This document shows positions 62,915 through 64,000 of a stretch of 64,000 bases of DNA, one piece after another. The position numbers and the translations under genes were made by a program. The notes under the pieces were generated by a model. It ran no database searches. It was given only the letters and a program-made list of their open reading frames with translations, and was not told the DNA's origin. The stretch is from Demequina litoralis (GTDB taxonomy: Bacteria; Actinomycetota; Actinomycetes; Actinomycetales; Demequinaceae). The stretch spans positions 310,001 to 374,000 of the forward strand of contig NZ_JAUHPW010000002.1 in NCBI RefSeq assembly GCF_030418455.1, read 5' to 3'. How positions within the stretch are numbered: position 1 is the stretch's first letter; every line of letters begins with the position of its first letter.

Positions 62915-64000
62915 TGTTCCGCCTCGCAGTCAAGTCCGTCAAGCACAACCCCAAGAGGCTGGTGCTCACGGCGGTCGCCGTCGCGCTCGGCGTGGCCCTC
63001 GCGGCCGCGACCTTCACGCTCACCAACGCCCTGTCGGGAGGCTTCACCAAGCTCTTCGAGGAGATCTACGCCGGCACCGACGTCATCGTCGAGGCCGACC
63101 CCGACGCCGACCCCGCCGAGGAGGACCCGTTCGCCGCGACCGAGTCGCTCTTCTCGCAGGCCGACGTCGAGGACGTCTCCGCCGTGGACGGCGTCGCATC
63201 GGCCTCGGGCGGCCGCCAGGTCATGGGCAGCGTCCTCGCGTCCGACTTCGAGCCGACGAACGACGTCATGGCGGGCGGCGGCCCGCCGAGCCAGCTGTTC
63301 AACTGGGAGGGCGACCCCCGGGTCGACCAGGCGACCCTCGTCGAGGGCGAGGGTCCGGCGGCCGACGACGAGATCGTGCTCGACCTCGACTCCGCGCCGC
63401 GCCTGGGCTATGCCATCGGCGACACCGTGTCCGTCGCGACCGAGGCCGGCGTCGAGGAGTTCACGCTCGTGGGCCTCGTGCGCTTCGGCGAGTCCAACTC
63501 GCTCCAGGGCGCGACGCTCGGCTACATGACCGACGCGCGCTCCGCGGAGATCAACGGCGACGACGGCTACGAGCAGATCAGCGTGATCGTCGAGGACGGC
63601 GCCGACCAGGACGCCGTCGCGGAGGCGATCGGCGAGATCCTGCCGCCCGACACCCGCGCCATCACGGGCGAGGCGAAGGCCGCCGAGCAGACCGAGCAGT
63701 TCGACGAGCTGCTCCAGTACATCGACATCTTCGCGATCGCCTTCGCGCTCATCGCGCTGTTCGTGGGCGCGTACATCATCGTCAACACGTTCCGCATCAT
63801 CGTCACCCAGCGCACCCGCGAGTTCGGGCTGCTGCGCGCCATCGGGGTCTCCGGGCGCCAGCTGCGCACGATGATCCTGCTCGAGGCGCTCGTCGTCGCG
63901 GTCGTGTCGGCGACCATCGGCATCGTGCTCGGCTACCTCGGCGCGCTCGGCCTGTCGACCCTCGTCGAGGCGTTCTCGGGCGACATCTTCGGCACCGTCA
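62914..64000 (+). CDS. FtsX/MacB-type ABC transporter permease (cut by window end)
   Basis: At least 362 residues; no stop before the window edge. The first membrane helix (RLVLTAVAVALGVALAAATF) is followed by a large extracytoplasmic MacB-like domain of about 200 residues, then membrane segments with the FtsX signature TQRTREFGLLRAIGVSGRQL. Full-length relatives have about 800 residues with a second FtsX half. Works with the preceding ATPase under probable control of the adjacent two-component system. Confidence 0.9.
   Translation, partial: MFRLAVKSVKHNPKRLVLTAVAVALGVALAAATFTLTNALSGGFTKLFEEIYAGTDVIVEADPDADPAEEDPFAATESLFSQADVEDVSAVDGVASASGGRQVMGSVLASDFEPTNDVMAGGGPPSQLFNWEGDPRVDQATLVEGEGPAADDEIVLDLDSAPRLGYAIGDTVSVATEAGVEEFTLVGLVRFGESNSLQGATLGYMTDARSAEINGDDGYEQISVIVEDGADQDAVAEAIGEILPPDTRAITGEAKAAEQTEQFDELLQYIDIFAIAFALIALFVGAYIIVNTFRIIVTQRTREFGLLRAIGVSGRQLRTMILLEALVVAVVSATIGIVLGYLGALGLSTLVEAFSGDIFGTV

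Overview
The window is high-GC DNA (about 70% by eye) from an actinobacterium, most likely a Micrococcales member (Cellulomonas/Demequina-like; genus not determined). It carries an almost complete actinobacterial ribosomal and transcription super-cluster. GTG and TTG starts are common (rpoB and rpoC start with TTG; fusA, rpsL, rplM, rpoA and tsaD with GTG). Several genes look leaderless, with a -10 hexamer 6-7 bases before the start codon.

Layout. 1-278 is the end of an ArgP/LysG-type LysR regulator, followed by a gene-poor convergent gap with an RNA-like inverted repeat. 614-12003, mostly on the minus strand, is the cell-wall and tRNA-t6A block: glmS-acpS-alr-tsaE-tsaB-rimI, then later tsaD and a NagZ-like lipoprotein. 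rimI and tsaD are separated by a GH65 phosphorylase, a nitroreductase and a MazEF-like toxin-antitoxin pair. coaA (plus strand) diverges from glmS. A methyltransferase and a DedA protein lie between coaA and glmM. 14896-25969 holds glmM, rpsI-rplM, truA-rplQ-rpoA-rpsK-rpsM-rpmJ-infA, then three tandem paralogous repeat proteins of unknown role, then map-adk-secY. 26047-35689 is the spc/S10 run (rplO back to rpsJ). A DUF3500 lipoprotein and a HupE-like membrane protein sit between it and the str operon (tuf-fusA-rpsG-rpsL). 43226-54675 holds rpoC-rpoB, rplL-rplJ, rplA-rplK, nusG-secE and tRNA-Trp. 55112-57988 has a DUF559 protein, a small PLDc_N/SHOCT membrane protein and an aspartate-type aminotransferase. 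58096-64000 has an ABC-2 exporter pair, a small secreted protein, and a histidine kinase/response regulator next to a LolD/FtsX-type ABC transporter cut by the window edge.

How it works together. Most genes serve translation (ribosomal proteins, EF-G, EF-Tu, IF-1), transcription (RpoA/B/C, NusG), export (SecY/SecE) and peptidoglycan precursor supply (GlmS, GlmM, Alr). Five strong sigma70-like promoters with 17-bp spacers can be read upstream of rplM, infA, rpsJ, rpsL and rpoB, and a sixth with a weaker -35 upstream of rplJ. Accessory genes are inserted at junctions that are usually tight in actinobacteria.

Most unusual signal. An 11-base motif, GGACGATGCG followed by G or C, occurs 27 times on both strands, where fewer than one copy is expected from base composition. 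It is used in three reading frames and ten copies are intergenic, some as inverted pairs in hairpins or promoters. It behaves like a DNA-uptake-type or protein-recognition sequence. A second dispersed repeat, GTCAC-N4-GTCATTGGGAATCGR, occurs five times, only at the edges of accessory genes.
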